The notes: generated by a model from the sequence alone, not told the origin. DNA of 64,000 nt from Cyrtodaria siliqua (GCA_037043455.1 JAWPHD010005602.1:96065-160064); one strand, 5' to 3'; shown: positions 32,961 through 44,700, counted from the stretch's first letter. Made by a program: numbers and translations.

Positions 32961-33600
32961 GATTTGCTTCACGGGACGGGAAATTACGGGGTGGGAAAGA
33001 TTTTGCATTGTCCTGTCATGTTTACCTTTGACCTACTGACTTCAAATTCAGTAGGATCATCATCTCGCCAGAGGCCGTCAAACCATAATGTTTTATGAGA
33101 TGAGATTTAGAGAAAAGGAAAGAAGAGTTATCAAACCGAGACTGCAATATTTCGTATGTGCCGTGCTCGGCCGTTTCCAAAGGTCCATTATCATACTCTT
33201 TTTTTACAGTGCGGACAAGGTTTTCAATGATCAGGTCATTGTTACCTTTTCCTTTGACCTAACGACCTAAAAGCTATAGAAGTCAAAATCACACCATAGG
33301 CAGTCAACCAAATTTGATCAGATTTGCTTGAGGGGAAAAGGAGTTGCACTGTGAACAAAGTTTTTCATGATCGGAGCATGGTGAACTTGACCTTTGACCA
33401 ATTGACCTTAAGCTCACTATGGAATATTCTCTCAATAAAACCAGTCACCTGTTGACGTTTTATAAGATTTGTTTTAGTGGAAGAGTGGACCTTGGACAAG
33501 TTGTTTCACTATCGGATCAAGATGACCTATTACCTCAAAATGCACAACTAGACATCATATTGTCGCTTGGTACAAACTGTCTTTAAAATCCAATTAACCG
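32961..33600 (+). repeat. Degenerate repeats with TTTGACCT and AGATTTG blocks
   Basis: ATGAGATTTGCTTCA-like and ACCTTTGACC-like blocks alternate at ~32960, 33025, 33095, 33245, 33315, 33390 and 33465. This resembles the ~120 bp repeat inside the Helitron-like element at 41233-42233. Too diverged to delimit units precisely. Confidence 0.5.
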
Positions 33601-35239
33601 TTTAGGAGTAGTAGTATATTGTTTCATATATCATATTCTGTACCGGCCAGCTATGAGTCCTCACAGAATGTAAAACCATGATATAAGAGCTATGAGTCTC
33701 ACAGCTAAGGTCTACCTAAGCCAAACAGTATGTTATACACATCGTTAAAGGTGTGTCGCTTATTGAAAGTTATCTTGCGATTTTCTTTAACGCAAAGTGC
33801 CCAACGTCATCAGCTTTGAACAAGTTAAAACAACGACTTCAACCAGGCTTTGATAATGTGCTAGAACTGTTTTGCTCTGTACATAAACTTTAAGCAGATG
33901 GTAGCTTTGTGCTCGATCGGCCGGTTTGCGTCTCATCGGAATTATGTACTAGTACTTCACGTAAGACTTTTATCTTGACGATCACTTCATCAGACGTACT
34001 GTATTCTTGCTGTGTTTAAGCGTTGAGGAGGTTCGTCCTTTTTAAAGCAAATAATGCCGATGAAAGGAAGTAACATATTCCAATGGAGAATTATCCTCTG
34101 TTTACAGGTATGTAGACTTTAAACATCGAATACCTGGAATGGGTTGGGGTCTCACAATATAGGTGGTCCTCTTCCATTCGCCTTGCAATTTATTTATTTA
34201 TTTTAGGCCATCATTCCTTACTTACTAGCACCCTATCAACTTCATGGAGACGAGCGTGACGGACCCTAGCATCGTATACTTGTTTATAACGGTTCATTCT
34301 CTTCCTGGTTTTCCTGGTTTTCTCTGACGTGTTTGTGTAAACAAAGGTGAGCCGTTTCTTTAGCTTTTCGGCATCAGTTAGGATTTGCTGTCATGTGCAG
34401 TGCGTTATAGGCATGGGTCAACCTTTTAGTATGTATTTATCAGAGCTCATGTTCTCAACGTGTTGAGCAGCGAGGGATTGTAACGATCAAACATGGATTA
34501 CCGATGGGATGCTACGGGTGTTCCTGGTTTTCTAGATAGCGGTTAGTTGGCACAGTTTGTTTATTACACCAAATTATACTCTAGTGTACTCTGTTACATA
34601 TTTACCAAATAAGTAATTCAATATTTTGTAGAATAAATTAAATAAAAAATGAATATTCAATATTATGTAACTTTCTCTAGGCGGGGAAATGGGTGGGGCG
34701 TCATATGTAGAGGGGTAGCGGTTTTAATCTACGGATACGATGGTTGTGATCCTGAGCTCTTTACATTTCTTTGTCTGTCTGCCATAATTTAACTTTCAAT
34801 ATATGGTAGTCGGACAGGTATTATTTTCAATTAAATAATTTAAACCTGTTCAAATGCAAAGGAAATTTCATCGACCATGCTACAAGGTCATACCACTTGA
34901 ATAAAATATTGTTGAAATTAAGGCCACGCAATATACTATCGAATAACTTTATGACAAAATTAAAGATTTAGTTCAAAATTAATAATTTATTAACATATTG
35001 AGGGTTTTAAAAAAGGAAATTCCTAGAAATCGATTTTCTCTTTCTGAAATAGTATTTGCCTTGGGCTTCTATTTTTATTACTTCCTAGAAGTGTTTACAC
35101 CTTTTATGATTAAAATGAAAGTTGCGTCCCATAGCTAGGTTAAATACGAGTTTGTAGTAATATCCTTGTTACGAGGCATGTTATCCTGCCACATATCGAT
35201 AAGCATGTTCAAATTTGTAAACTTGTAAACGGACATGCG
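33601..35239. other. Non-coding; one weak first-exon candidate
   Basis: An ATG at 34054 opens 18 codons (MPMKGSNIFQWRIILCLQ) ending at a donor-like CAG/GTATGT at 34107. It is unsupported otherwise and not called as a gene. No other structure was seen. Confidence 0.4.
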
Positions 35240-35249
35240 GCACTCTTAA

Positions 35250-35790
35250 GTGTGTATCAAGTATCAGTATTGAAATTATTTATGCGGTATCGTTAAACCT
35301 GCTTGCATATAATTAAATAAATTGTTGGGTTTTCATTTGTTCGTTTTATTCTACCGTGGTTTAAAATATATTATTGGTACGATATAATTAACAGTTAATA
35401 ATATACAAAATAAAGTGCTTTATGCTACTTTTGTAATTAATATTAATGATTGCACGAATAAAAGTTCTGTAGAAAAACTAAAGGGACGCCGTGAGTATTT
35501 AAAACACGACAATCTTGAAGGTTTTATCAAGTATTAACATTAGCACCTAGTTTAATTTTTACTTTAAACCTGGTTGAATATAATTAAATAAAATATTGAG
35601 TGCTCTCAGTTTTCTTCGTTAGTCTACCATAGGTTTAATTATTATATATCATTTTAAATACGTAGTTTTCATTGGCTAAAATGCAGTCACGTGTAATTCA
35701 TTAGTATAGGTTTAACTAGACTATTGGTGCGGTTTAATCAACAGTGTTTAGGTTATAATAGCGTAAATGAGTCTCCATTGCCCTTCCATA
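35250..35790 (-). mobile_element. Two truncated TTAA family 1 MITE copies, joined in the same orientation
   Basis: 35250-35505 matches the family in reverse up to GGGACGCCGTGAGT but lacks its terminal ~20 bp. A second reversed copy starts directly with CGACAATCTTGAAGG near 35507 and continues to about 35750. Both outer ends are lost, so this is an old tandem pair or a recombined insertion. Confidence 0.6.
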
Positions 35791-36489
35791 ATAAAGTTAG
35801 AATGTTGACAACCTGTTAAAAACTCAAACCTCGTTAGAATTCTGGGAAATTTACTTTATCATGCAAATAAACATGTCTGCTATTAAACATCAACAAGGAA
35901 ATAGGGGGTTTAATACCTTCTAAGAAACATTTCTTCAGTTGTATACTAACATCGGGTCAAAGGTCAACACTATTTTTTACCCCTTGCAATTTCATACCCT
36001 GTCTACTTTCACTTCTCAATTTTTTAACAAAAACTGTCAAAAACATGATGAGCTGCATTTTCAAATATCAACTACATGTCCAGAATACAGTTACAGCCAA
36101 AAAATAACAGGAAACTGCACTAAAAAAAGTTTTTAAAGAAAAGAAGATTAGCACTCTTTAATACAGAACTACTTTCGATGCACCAGGCGAGCACATCCTG
36201 TTGATTTAGTGTAATTAGACCTTTAGAGAGTACTCACAACAGAATCATGTGAGATGTATTCCGTAGCAGTTTCATATAAAAAAAAATTAAATATTTTAAC
36301 ATAATATGGTTTTATAAAATGTTGTCTTATATGCGACCCTGAAACTTTCAAGTCAGTAGACAAATAGTAGACGACGCCATAAAGGCCAGTTGGTAAGTTG
36401 CAAAGCAAATTCGTATTAAATTGCATGTGCTTATTGTTACGATTGCAATCTGATTGGTTCCTATGATTCAAAATGTCTCGACCTCGTAG

Positions 36490-36600
36490 TAATGTGTAAA
36501 ACAATTTGCTTTATACTATCCTTATAATTAATATTAATGATTGAACAATGTCAGTGTTTGTAGAAAAACTAACAGGACGCCGCGAGTTTTAAACACATTA
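36490..36600 (-). mobile_element. Fragment of TTAA family 1 MITE
   Basis: ATTAATATTAATGATTGAAC followed by GTAGAAAAACTAACAGGACG and CCGCGAGTTTTAAACAC is the reverse complement of the left part of the family. The end and the right half are missing. Confidence 0.6.
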
Positions 36601-37524
36601 GCTACCATACTAGATGTTGCTCTGATGTTGGGTTTTGTTTGGTTTGTTTGCACTTTAGTTGTGTGGGGATAAAAATGGAGATAAGTTAAAATGCTTATTT
36701 ATAAAACATGTCTCTTATTTTAAAAAATCCTAAAATGAAAACTGATAGTTTCGTTAATAAATTCTTGATTTCTGTTGGTTAAGTTCAATCAAATTTGGTA
36801 TGTTTTCCTTCGTAGGAGCTCCGCAAGGCTATAAACGGGACGAATAGCTAATAAGGTGGTGAACCAGAAACCAGGGTCCGAACTCATAAAGCTTCTTAGC
36901 ACTATCATAACTTGAGTCAACATGTATCAACTTTTTAAGCAACGTTTTTTTTATCGTATTAAGAAATCTTCTTTATATTTTAAATAATGCTATGGATTAA
37001 TAAAACCCACAGCTAAAATTTATCTTAAAATAGATTCTATATAGTGTCGCTGAGAAGTTAATAAGAATATTTGAAAATATGTAAACATTCTTAAATTTTG
37101 ACTTAAATAATATTTGTTCACTAAAGTTGCTTTATGAATACGGACCCAGGTATACAGTACGGTGTAAAAAAAAGATCGCGAACAACAACCCGCTTGGCGT
37201 TGGAGGTAAACTAACTGAATTCCTGAACCAAAGAGACAGTCATATGACATTTAAAAGACAAACTCGTAGTAACACATGTTCAGACCTACCTTTATTACAG
37301 GAATATTCTGTCTGAAAAATAACAATTGAACTGCACGTGGTTTTCGTAGGGGAACTAAACTAACCTGCCCCAGCTGGCTCTATTAAGTTATATGCACGTA
37401 TTCCGCCCTCAAGTAAGGTGCGCGTTATCAAGGAAGCACTTGAATGATAAATATGCTCGGTGTAATTCGGTCGGGGGAAACTGCACGCCTATTGTAGATG
37501 GCTTTATAAATTATATAATGTTAA
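36601..37524. other. Non-coding stretch
   Basis: AT-rich sequence without recognised gene, RNA or repeat. Confidence 0.4.
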
Positions 37525-38354
37525 AGAGACGCACGACAATCTTGATTTTTGTAAAACTCGCGACGTCCCTTTAGTTTTTCTACATAAAATACATGTTTTC
37601 AGTCATTACTGTTAATTATAAGAATAGTATAAGCAAATTGTGTTTGCATATTACTAACTGTTGATTATATACTGAAACGAAAAAGAAACGCATAATGGGT
37701 ATTTCAGCTATATATTTTATGTTTAATATGCTACTGCTATTCGAATGGTAAGGGGCGACATTAGGCCTGTCCTGTCGGAAAGAAAGTTTAAACAGCACCG
37801 AACACACCAATGGTTACCCTTTAAAGTTTCATTATCGGCAGAATGCGCATTTGGCTCAAGCAGGTGAGCAAACCTAGGCGTTAAACGTTTCAGTCTCTTA
37901 ACATTAAACTCAAGACTGAAATGGCTTGACCTTTTCAAGCTAAACATCAACATTTATGAATTTTGTGTAACAAAATATACTTTGATTAAAAGGTCTACTA
38001 CATGACAGAGTTGTCCTTTTTATAATTAGTTGTAGCCCCTGTTTGTACAAAACACGTTGAGATATATCTGGAATATTGGAATTAGGTATAATAGAGCAGT
38101 ATAGGCATTGTTTTGATTTTGCGTTTCTTTTTCCTTTCAGTATATTTCACCAATAATATATCCAAACCTATAGTAGAATAACGAAGAAAAACTTGAAAAT
38201 TGTATTTAAATACATAGAAGCAGATTTAAAGTCAAAATGATACTGGATTAATAAATTGAGATGCTAATTTCAATGCTTGATAAACCACAGACATATTTAT
38301 ATATTAATTGTTATTAGGTCTGTGATAAGATCTTCAAGATTTCTGTGTGTCCCT
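37525..38354 (+). mobile_element. MITE, TTAA family 1, with a second element nested inside
   Basis: Ends are AGAGACGCACGACAATCTTG and TTTCTGTGTGTCCCT, flanked by TTAA at 37521-37524 and 38355-38358. Without the 471 bp nested element, its sequence aligns with the copies at 8329 and 26419. A second small insert near 38286-38330 (ACCACAGACATATTTATAT paired with ATTAGGTCTGTGATAAGATC) makes a short palindrome near its right end. Confidence 0.8.
37671..38141 (+). mobile_element. Nested MITE with ACTGAAACGAAAAAGAAACG ends
   Basis: The left end ACTGAAACGAAAAAGAAACG pairs with the right end CGTTTCTTTTTCCTTTCAGT. Flanks are TATAT/ATAT, so the duplication could be TA or a slightly longer AT string. It interrupts the TTAA MITE between GATTATAT and TTCACCAATAAT. 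It is non-coding, and a partial reversed copy lies at 12052-12386. Confidence 0.8.
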
Positions 38355-39109
38355 TTAACAAGAGGGCATGAGGAGTGGAATAACACCATTCTATATTTTC
38401 GATATACCACTAGTTATAAGTATGCAAATAAGCCTTCGCTGTCAAAACGGTAATGAATATGATCCAATTCCCACGGTTTATGTCGGTTTCGAAAGCGACA
38501 GGCAAAATGCAATACAAGTCGATATGTGAGTTATGTGACAAATAGAATCTAACATTCGTTCTCATTCATTATTGCATTTATTAAACTCCTTAGCAAAAAT
38601 GATACAATGCTCTGCAAGAGCCTCGCATTATATCATTTTGCCAACTCGTTTAATAAATTCAATAATGACAGAGTACTCATGTAAGATCCTCTATGTATAT
38701 GATAGATGGGACCACGGACATCTAATACGCATCTATAGGTCTCTGATACGACTGATTAACCATGTATCATTGCCATCTACAAAGCACTATCAAAGAATAA
38801 TCGGTTCCAATTCCATTGCTGATCAGCTTGTATTTCTCTTTATATAAATTAGTTTTTGTAAACTTGAATTGCTCTTATAGGCCGATTACCTAGTGTGTGT
38901 TTTTTTCGTTTATTGGATTGTGACTGGTAATAGGAAATTAATGAATGAGAACAAGGGTCATAACTCTGTAACATGTAATGAATAGTCATTCAATAAAATT
39001 GTATTCAACAACGTTTTACTAAAATATTGCAAGTTCGTTGGGTTTTTTTCAAGTCATTGCATTAAACAGCTGAAACTTTATCAAGAGCAACGACTCTGTA
39101 AAGTGTATA
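38355..39109. other. Non-coding, containing one long hairpin
   Basis: Apart from the hairpin at 38567-38667, no gene or repeat was recognised. A short duplication of CAACGACTCTGTAAAG near 39088-39125 leads into the next repeat. Confidence 0.4.
38567..38667. repeat. 101 bp imperfect inverted repeat (hairpin)
   Basis: The left arm 38567-38610 (CATTATTGCATTTATTAAAC ... ATGATACAATGC) pairs with the right arm 38625-38667 (GCATTATATCAT ... TTTAATAAATTCAATAATG) around a 14-base loop. Size and imperfect pairing suit either a microRNA precursor or a tiny palindromic MITE; the sequence alone cannot decide. Confidence 0.6.
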
Positions 39110-39640
39110 GCAACGACTCTGTAAAGCATAATATCCGAGTTTGATTCTTGTCAAATTATCCATGGTACGTCTGAATCAAACCGTCAGATCAAATTTGGTA
39201 ACAATATAAAAATCTTTCAAGTTAAAACACGCTGTAATCGCTTATTTCGACGTAAGGATCATAATTCTGTAAAGTATGACCCCATTATCCAACGTATAAC
39301 ACATGTTTTTTTTACCGAAATTGGTGAAAGCCAAACACCATTTACTTAGTTATTGCGTCAACGGTAGAAATGTAGAGCAACGACTCTGTAAAGCATAATA
39401 TCCGAGTTTGATTCTTCTCAAATCATCATGGTTCGTCTGAATAAAAAATTCAAATACAATTCGGTAACAATATAAAAAATATTTTAAGTTAAAACGCTGT
39501 AATCGCTTATTCCGACGTAAGGGTCATATATAACTCTAACGTATGTCCCCATTGTCCAACGTATATCACGTCGTATTTTTTCCGAAATTGGTGAAAGCCA
39601 GAGACCATTTACTTAGTTATTGCGTCAACGGTAGAGATTT
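39110..39640 (+). repeat. Tandem duplication, unit about 267 bp
   Basis: GCAACGACTCTGTAAAGCAT starts at 39110 and 39377. Blocks such as AAATTGGTGAAAGCCA and TTATTGCGTCAACGGTAGA recur near 39320/39588 and 39352/39619. Copies are around 90% alike by eye. Confidence 0.8.
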
Positions 39641-39692
39641 GTAGGAATACGTAGCAGAACTCAGTACTGGTATTTCAACTACGGGTATAGTT

Positions 39693-40068
39693 CGCGATTT
39701 AGAAGCTCTTATTGAGTGCTGCGGTTTCTTGCATTCTAATGGATATCTAATTCGACATATATCCATAATGGATATCCAGTTCAACATATATCTATTAGAA
39801 TGCAAGAATATATATATCCAATGAAAGGGCATTAACTCTTTTAGCCCAACCCTTTCGCGATTATATACCGGCATTAAAATATGTTTAAATCTAATGCAAG
39901 AAACCGCAGTATGCTCCCAGAGCAGTTCCGTTGATGATGAATATATTTGAGTTTGAAACATAATGCAAGGTTGACCGTGTAGACAGCGGAGATTGTGTTG
40001 TGGAATCTCTCCAAGACAATGGATGCCTCTAAGTCGGCATTCCACAAGAGCTTCTAAATCGCGCACTT
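39693..40068. repeat. Nested inverted repeats
   Basis: GCGATTTAGAAGCTCTT at ~39695 pairs with AAGAGCTTCTAAATCGC at ~40045. TTGCATTCTAAT at ~39728 pairs with ATTAGAATGCAA at ~39797. GCGGTTTCTTGCAT pairs with ATGCAAGAAACCGC at ~39895. Possibly a decayed foldback element; no protein match. Confidence 0.55.
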
Positions 40069-40109
40069 TAAGTGGGCTGTTTGAGAGATTGGTATGTACT
40101 TTCATTTTT

Positions 40110-40930
40110 GGTAAGGAGCTGTCACTGTTTTTGGTAAAAATCGATAGAAATTGCTCGACTAAGATCGTCTGCTTTTGATTTAGAATCTGTGATAAGATTA
40201 CCTTCCTGCGTGAGTGGCGCTGTACCTATGCTGTCTTGCTTTTTCGATTTGACATATTTATCGGAATGGTTGCCTGTTCTTTTCTAGGAGCCCTTCCTGG
40301 GTGACATTGTTGATGTGGCTCATTCGGCTCTCCTAAATGGTATCTTTCTGGAACTGCATGTCTATCTTTGGTCCAGCTATTACGGTTATTTGCTGGTTTA
40401 TGTATTCTTATTTTGTTATCTTTAAGAGAGTTTCGGAGGTTTTTGTTGACCCATGGTAGGGGAACATTTTGGAAGGTACATTGTTGTCCACGGATTTTAG
40501 AATTTCATTTTTAAAGGTAGACCATAAGTTTTCAATATCGTTTTTGTCTCGCCCACTCGCTACCCACTATCGAGACATAGCAGTCAGTTTTCGCAATAAC
40601 CGCTACTCGATTTTTTCTGGAAATGCATGTCTGTCCTTGGTTCAGCTATTACGGTTATTTGCTTGTTTGTGGATTCTTATTTTATTATCTTTAAGAGAGT
40701 TTCAGAGGTTTTTGTTGACCCATGGTAGGGGAACATTTTGGAAGGTACATTGTTGTCCACGGATTTTAGAATTTCATTTTTAAAGGTTGACCATAAGTGT
40801 TCAATATCGTTTTTGTCTCGCCCAATCGCTACCCACTATCGAGACATAGCAGTCACTTTTCGCAACAACCGCTACGCGTTTTTTTCTGAAACTTTGTTGG
40901 GTCAAGGGACATCACGTAATACCAAAATTA
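40110..40930 (-). pseudogene. Non-LTR retrotransposon (LINE) ORF2 fragment, linker before the RT
   Basis: On the minus strand, frames read DIENLWSTFKNEILKSVDNN then VPSK, followed in other frames by PWVNKNLRNSLKDNKIRIHK and, near 40160-40220, PLTQEGNLITDSKSKADDL. This W..F...I.....VP.K / PW.....R......K / L.T....K...L order is the segment between endonuclease and RT in CR1/Jockey-like LINEs. Several stops and frameshifts, and a 269 bp internal duplication, show it is dead. The subfamily cannot be set. Confidence 0.55.
40347..40884 (+). repeat. 269 bp tandem duplication within the LINE fragment
   Basis: TCTGGAA(C/A)TGCATGTCT starts at 40347 and 40616, and CCATGGTAGGGGAACATTTT at ~40451 and ~40720. 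Copies are ~95% alike by eye. The duplication repeats the pre-RT linker. Confidence 0.85.
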
Positions 40931-41004
40931 CCAAGGTCGAGGTCATATTTTATATTATCATATTTAATATCATTATTTTCCCAAACCTTAACCTTGGTTA
41001 GGTA

Positions 41005-42590
41005 ACTTAACCTCAGTTAACTGTATGTGATTGCCTCATTTTCTTTGCTTGATACTTGGTCATATGTATTGTTGGCATTGTTGGACATCACTGAACGACA
41101 AAAAATACCAAGGTCAAGGTCATAGTTTGCTTATTTTTCCCAAACTTAACCTTGTTTAGGTAACTTAACCTCAGTTAACTTTATGTGATTGTCTCACTTT
41201 CTGTCTTTGATACTTGGTCATATGTATTGTTATATCCCCGCTAAACGAAGAGTTTAGCGGGGTATACTGGTCACACCCTATCCGTCTTTCTGTAGACGCA
41301 AACTTGTCCGCTCCAGAACACCTCACCCCCTGAAACAAATCTCTTAAAACGTCATGCGTGGACTGCCTGTGAGGAGAGGATGACTCCTACTTATTTTGAG
41401 GCTAGTAGGTCAAAGGCAAAGGTCACCATGACCTGATAATGAAAAACCTTGTCCACTCCATAACTTCTCTCCCTCTAAAGCAAATCTCATGAAACGACAT
41501 AGGTGAACTGCCTGTGATAAGCATCATAACTCCTCTCCTCCTAAGGCAAATCTCATGAAACTTAATAGGTGAACTGGTTGTGGTAAGAGGATGCCCTCTA
41601 TTGATTTTGAAACTTCGTCAACTGCAAGTGGTGAGAGGACGACATCTATTGATTTTGCGGTCAGTAGGTAAAAGGTCAAGGTCACCGGGACCCGATAATG
41701 AAAAACCTTGTCCATTCCATAACTACTGTCCCCCTGAAGCAAATCTCGTGAAACTATTTTGGTGAACTGCCTGTGGTAAGAGGACAACCACTTCTGATTT
41801 TGATTCAGTAGGTAAAAGGTCAAGGTCACCGGCTCCCGATAATGATAAACATTGTCAGCTCCATAACTCCTCTCTTCCTGAAGCAAATCTCATGAAACTT
41901 CATAAGTGAACTGCCTGTGGTGAGAGGATGAACCCTATAGGTTTTGAGGTCAGTAGATCAAAGGTCAAGGTTACCAGGACCAGATAATGAAACATCTTGT
42001 CTGCTCCACAACTCCTCTCCCCCTGAAGCAAATTTCAACTTAATAGGTGGACTGCCTGTGATAAAAAGATGGCCCCTATTGGCTTTGAGGTCAGTAGGTC
42101 AAAGGTCAAGGCCACCATTACCTCGTCTTGAAAATCACATTCAACTCAATCTTTACTCAAACAGTAGGGTGGGGAATGGGAAGGGACTGGTAGTTGGGGT
42201 ATATTTGTCGACCTTAAAAGGCGACAGCTCTAGTTGGCATTGGTGGACATCGCTGGATGACAAAAAATACCAAGGTCATATGTTGCGTTATTTCCCCCAA
42301 ACTTAACCTTAAGTAACAACCTTGGTTAGGTAACTTAACTTCAGTTAGCTTAATGATTGCCTGACTTATGCCTTTGATACTTGGTCATATGTATTGTTGG
42401 CATTGGTGGACATCGCTGAACGACAAAAAATACCAAGATCAAGGTCATATTTGCATTATTTTCCCAAAACTACACCCTGGTTAAACCACTTAACCTCAGT
42501 AATTTAACTTCTTATGATTACTTCGCTTTTATTTGTTTGATACTTGGTCATATGAAGTATTGTCTTTGGTGGATATCATTTAAGCACAAA
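41005..42590 (+). repeat. Tandem repeat with ~160 bp unit, split by a Helitron-like insertion
   Basis: GATACTTGGTCATATG begins at 41051, 41209, 42376 and 42539. Units also share GACAAAAAATACCAAGGTCA and TAACTTAACCTCAGTTAACT. Spacing is 158-163 bp except across 41233-42233, where a ~1 kb element was inserted. Confidence 0.8.
41233..42233 (+). mobile_element. Non-autonomous Helitron-like element with internal tandem repeats
   Basis: It begins TCCCCGCTAAAC after an A and ends CTAG before a T, the classic Helitron rule (A/TC...CTRR/T). Near the 3' end TGTCG, CCTT and AAGG, CGACA form a hairpin ~7 bases before the end. At the 5' end CCCCGCTAAAC and GTTTAGCGGGG form an 11 bp stem. The inside is five to six copies of a ~115-120 bp unit (CCATAACTCCTCTC, AAGCAAATCTCATGAAAC, GTCAAAGGTCAAGGTCACC). 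Bivalve non-autonomous Helitron/Helentron elements are known to carry such central arrays. A T/T insertion of the Helentron kind also fits. Confidence 0.7.
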
Positions 42591-42814
42591 TTTAATAAAA
42601 TATTTCATATGCGGACACCCTCAGACCGAGGTCTTTTAGTAGTATCTTGCCTATTTCCGAGGAAATGTTGTTACAATCTGTTTGGATCGATTCCCTGTTA
42701 GCGTTGGAGAATTGATGAGCACTAACAGATGATTTGATCAGCGACAGATTAGTCGTGCATAGAAGGTCAAGAAGCTTATCATTACGGGTAGGTTCCTCAT
42801 GAATTTGGACTAGA

Positions 42815-43230
42815 CTTATTGAATTGAATTGGGTTTTAAAGCGCACCAACACATGCAAAAGTTATATGGCGCCTAACAGGCATGAACATGCCAGGCTCAT
42901 CATCCATGTACATCGAGATAAAATATGGAAAATGGGCCTAGAACCTTTTCACCCTGAACTGCAGAGTTGCTGCTAATTCTATCGTAATAACTCCATTTAC
43001 GCTGGAGCCACGTTTATTGTTTTTCTGCCACTGCCCTTTTGATGCGAGCGAGATGGCACCTGAAACAATGCAGGGATCATGATGAAGACCTTTAATGAAC
43101 ATGAACAAATAATGATAAAATGAACTTGAATTTGGGGGGATTCTACCCCTCTGCCTACCCCTCCAAAGGGATATGCAGTGGCCCTATTCTTTGCCCCGTG
43201 ACCAAACGGGGGCCCCCGGGAACCACACGG
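42815..43230 (+). mobile_element. Dispersed element beginning TTGAATTGAATTGGGTTTTA, copy 2
   Basis: Same block order as 27795-28130: GCGCACCAACACATGC, TATATGGCGCCTAACAGG, ATGGCACCTGAAACAATG, GAAGACCTTTAATGAACA, CTACCCCTCTGCC. It keeps ~60 extra bases near 42900-42950 absent from copy 1. Confidence 0.7.
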
Positions 43231-43785
43231 GCTAAAGGGACTAGACTAAGTTTTGTTGGATGTAACTATATTGGACGTTGGGGTCACTAGAAACAGTTAT
43301 TAAGTCCCGATTTATATCCGGGCAGTTAACTATCTGCATAATTTTAATGCTTAGATTTAAAGGTGTTCAAGAGTTCAGTTGAGACAGAAAGCTTAGCAAT
43401 ATCGTCGAAGTTTCTCTTTTAGGCATATATAATGAAAAACATTCTAGTTTGTAGGAAATATATCGGAATTGGGCATGGCATTTCCTGATGGAGTTACCTG
43501 GTTTTATGCGCTTATTTTACATTTTAAGAGGCATATCTCGGACACGTCCTTCAACTGAGTGCGCTCATTGTCGCATTGTCGAGCCTATCTAATTTATTTA
43601 TGGTACAGATGATCTTAACAAATATAGTGAAAGTAGGATGCCAACTTTCATATCAGATTTTGTTAAAATACGATACCTTTTACCATAACGTAAAACACAA
43701 ACCTGCTTTTACTAAGGTTTGGCCTTGTTGTTGAATTCAAATTTATTTCCATAGAGATTACAAGGGACCTTGGAACTTAAACCTA
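43231..43785. other. Non-coding stretch
   Basis: No gene, RNA or repeat recognised. Confidence 0.4.
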
Positions 43786-44055
43786 ATACTTGTCACGTAC
43801 TCAGGAACCATTGCTATCTTACCATCACGTACTCACGAACCATTGCTACCTTACCATCACGTACTCACGAACCATTGCTACCTTACCATCACGTACTCAC
43901 GAACCACTGCTACCTTACCATCACGTACTCACGAACCATTGCTACCTTACCATCACGTACTCACGAACCATTGCTACCTTACCATCACGTACTCACGAAC
44001 CATTGCTACCTTACCATCACGTACTCACGAACCATTGCTACCTTACCACCGATTT
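43786..44055 (+). repeat. 32 bp minisatellite, about 8 copies
   Basis: Each unit carries CGTACTCACGAACC and ATTGCTACCTTACCATCA. Units are almost identical, with a slightly diverged first copy and a single T/C change in one. Unbroken frames on the plus strand are repeat artefacts. Confidence 0.95.
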
Positions 44056-44700
44056 TCTACCCACAAAATTGATAAATGCTAGCTATTAAAAAGCAATGTA
44101 CGTAAACAGCAAATGTACATTGCATTGCTTCCTTATTCCAGCCAGTTGTAAAACATACAGTTTTGTAGATGTTTTCTGCTTGAATGTCCAAAATACTTTT
44201 TTTAAAGCATACATTTTCTATTTTGATGGAGTGTGTTCAGGACTGTATTAAAACCTCTATCTTAACTGTCCCTGGCATGTTCGTGGTAAATTTCATCTAA
44301 CATATTCAACACTTTCTAGCTTAATCACACGTTTTAACATAACAAATAAGCTATGGCCTAACGGGGGCGGGACTTAAAAATAAAAGATAAATGATGCTTA
44401 AATGAAAGTTTGTAAACATTTTAATAACTAAAACCAATGGAGTTCACTGTTTGCTGAGATGACATTTAAGTGCATTTGTTTAAAAACAAAATGACATTCT
44501 ATAAAAAATAATAATAATCAAAAAATCAAAAAAAACATAAAAAAAAAACATCAGGTCCAATAAGTAGGTAAAGGTCATAGATGAAATCCATGCGTCCAAA
44601 CATGACACAACTATGTCAAAATAGAATGTTTTGTCTTCCAAAGATTAAACTATAAACTAGGTTTAAAGCTTCTAGTGCAAAGTTATAGTGCATGAGAAAG
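44056..44700. other. Non-coding stretch
   Basis: It contains A-rich runs near 44500-44550. Nothing else was recognised. Confidence 0.4.

Noticed and set aside
34054..34107. Short ATG-initiated segment ending in a splice donor
   Set aside because: Only 18 codons, with no partner exon or family; too weak to call, recorded in the non-coding entry.
39617..40105. 162-codon minus-strand frame
   Set aside because: It overlaps nested inverted repeats and the end of a tandem duplication, and no domain is visible.
43786..44055. CRISPR-like array (32 bp near-identical repeats)
   Set aside because: The units are directly contiguous with no variable spacers, and the genome is eukaryotic; it is a minisatellite.
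43770..44089. Three overlapping ~80-100 codon frames
   Set aside because: All come from the 32 bp minisatellite, which lacks stop codons in every plus frame.
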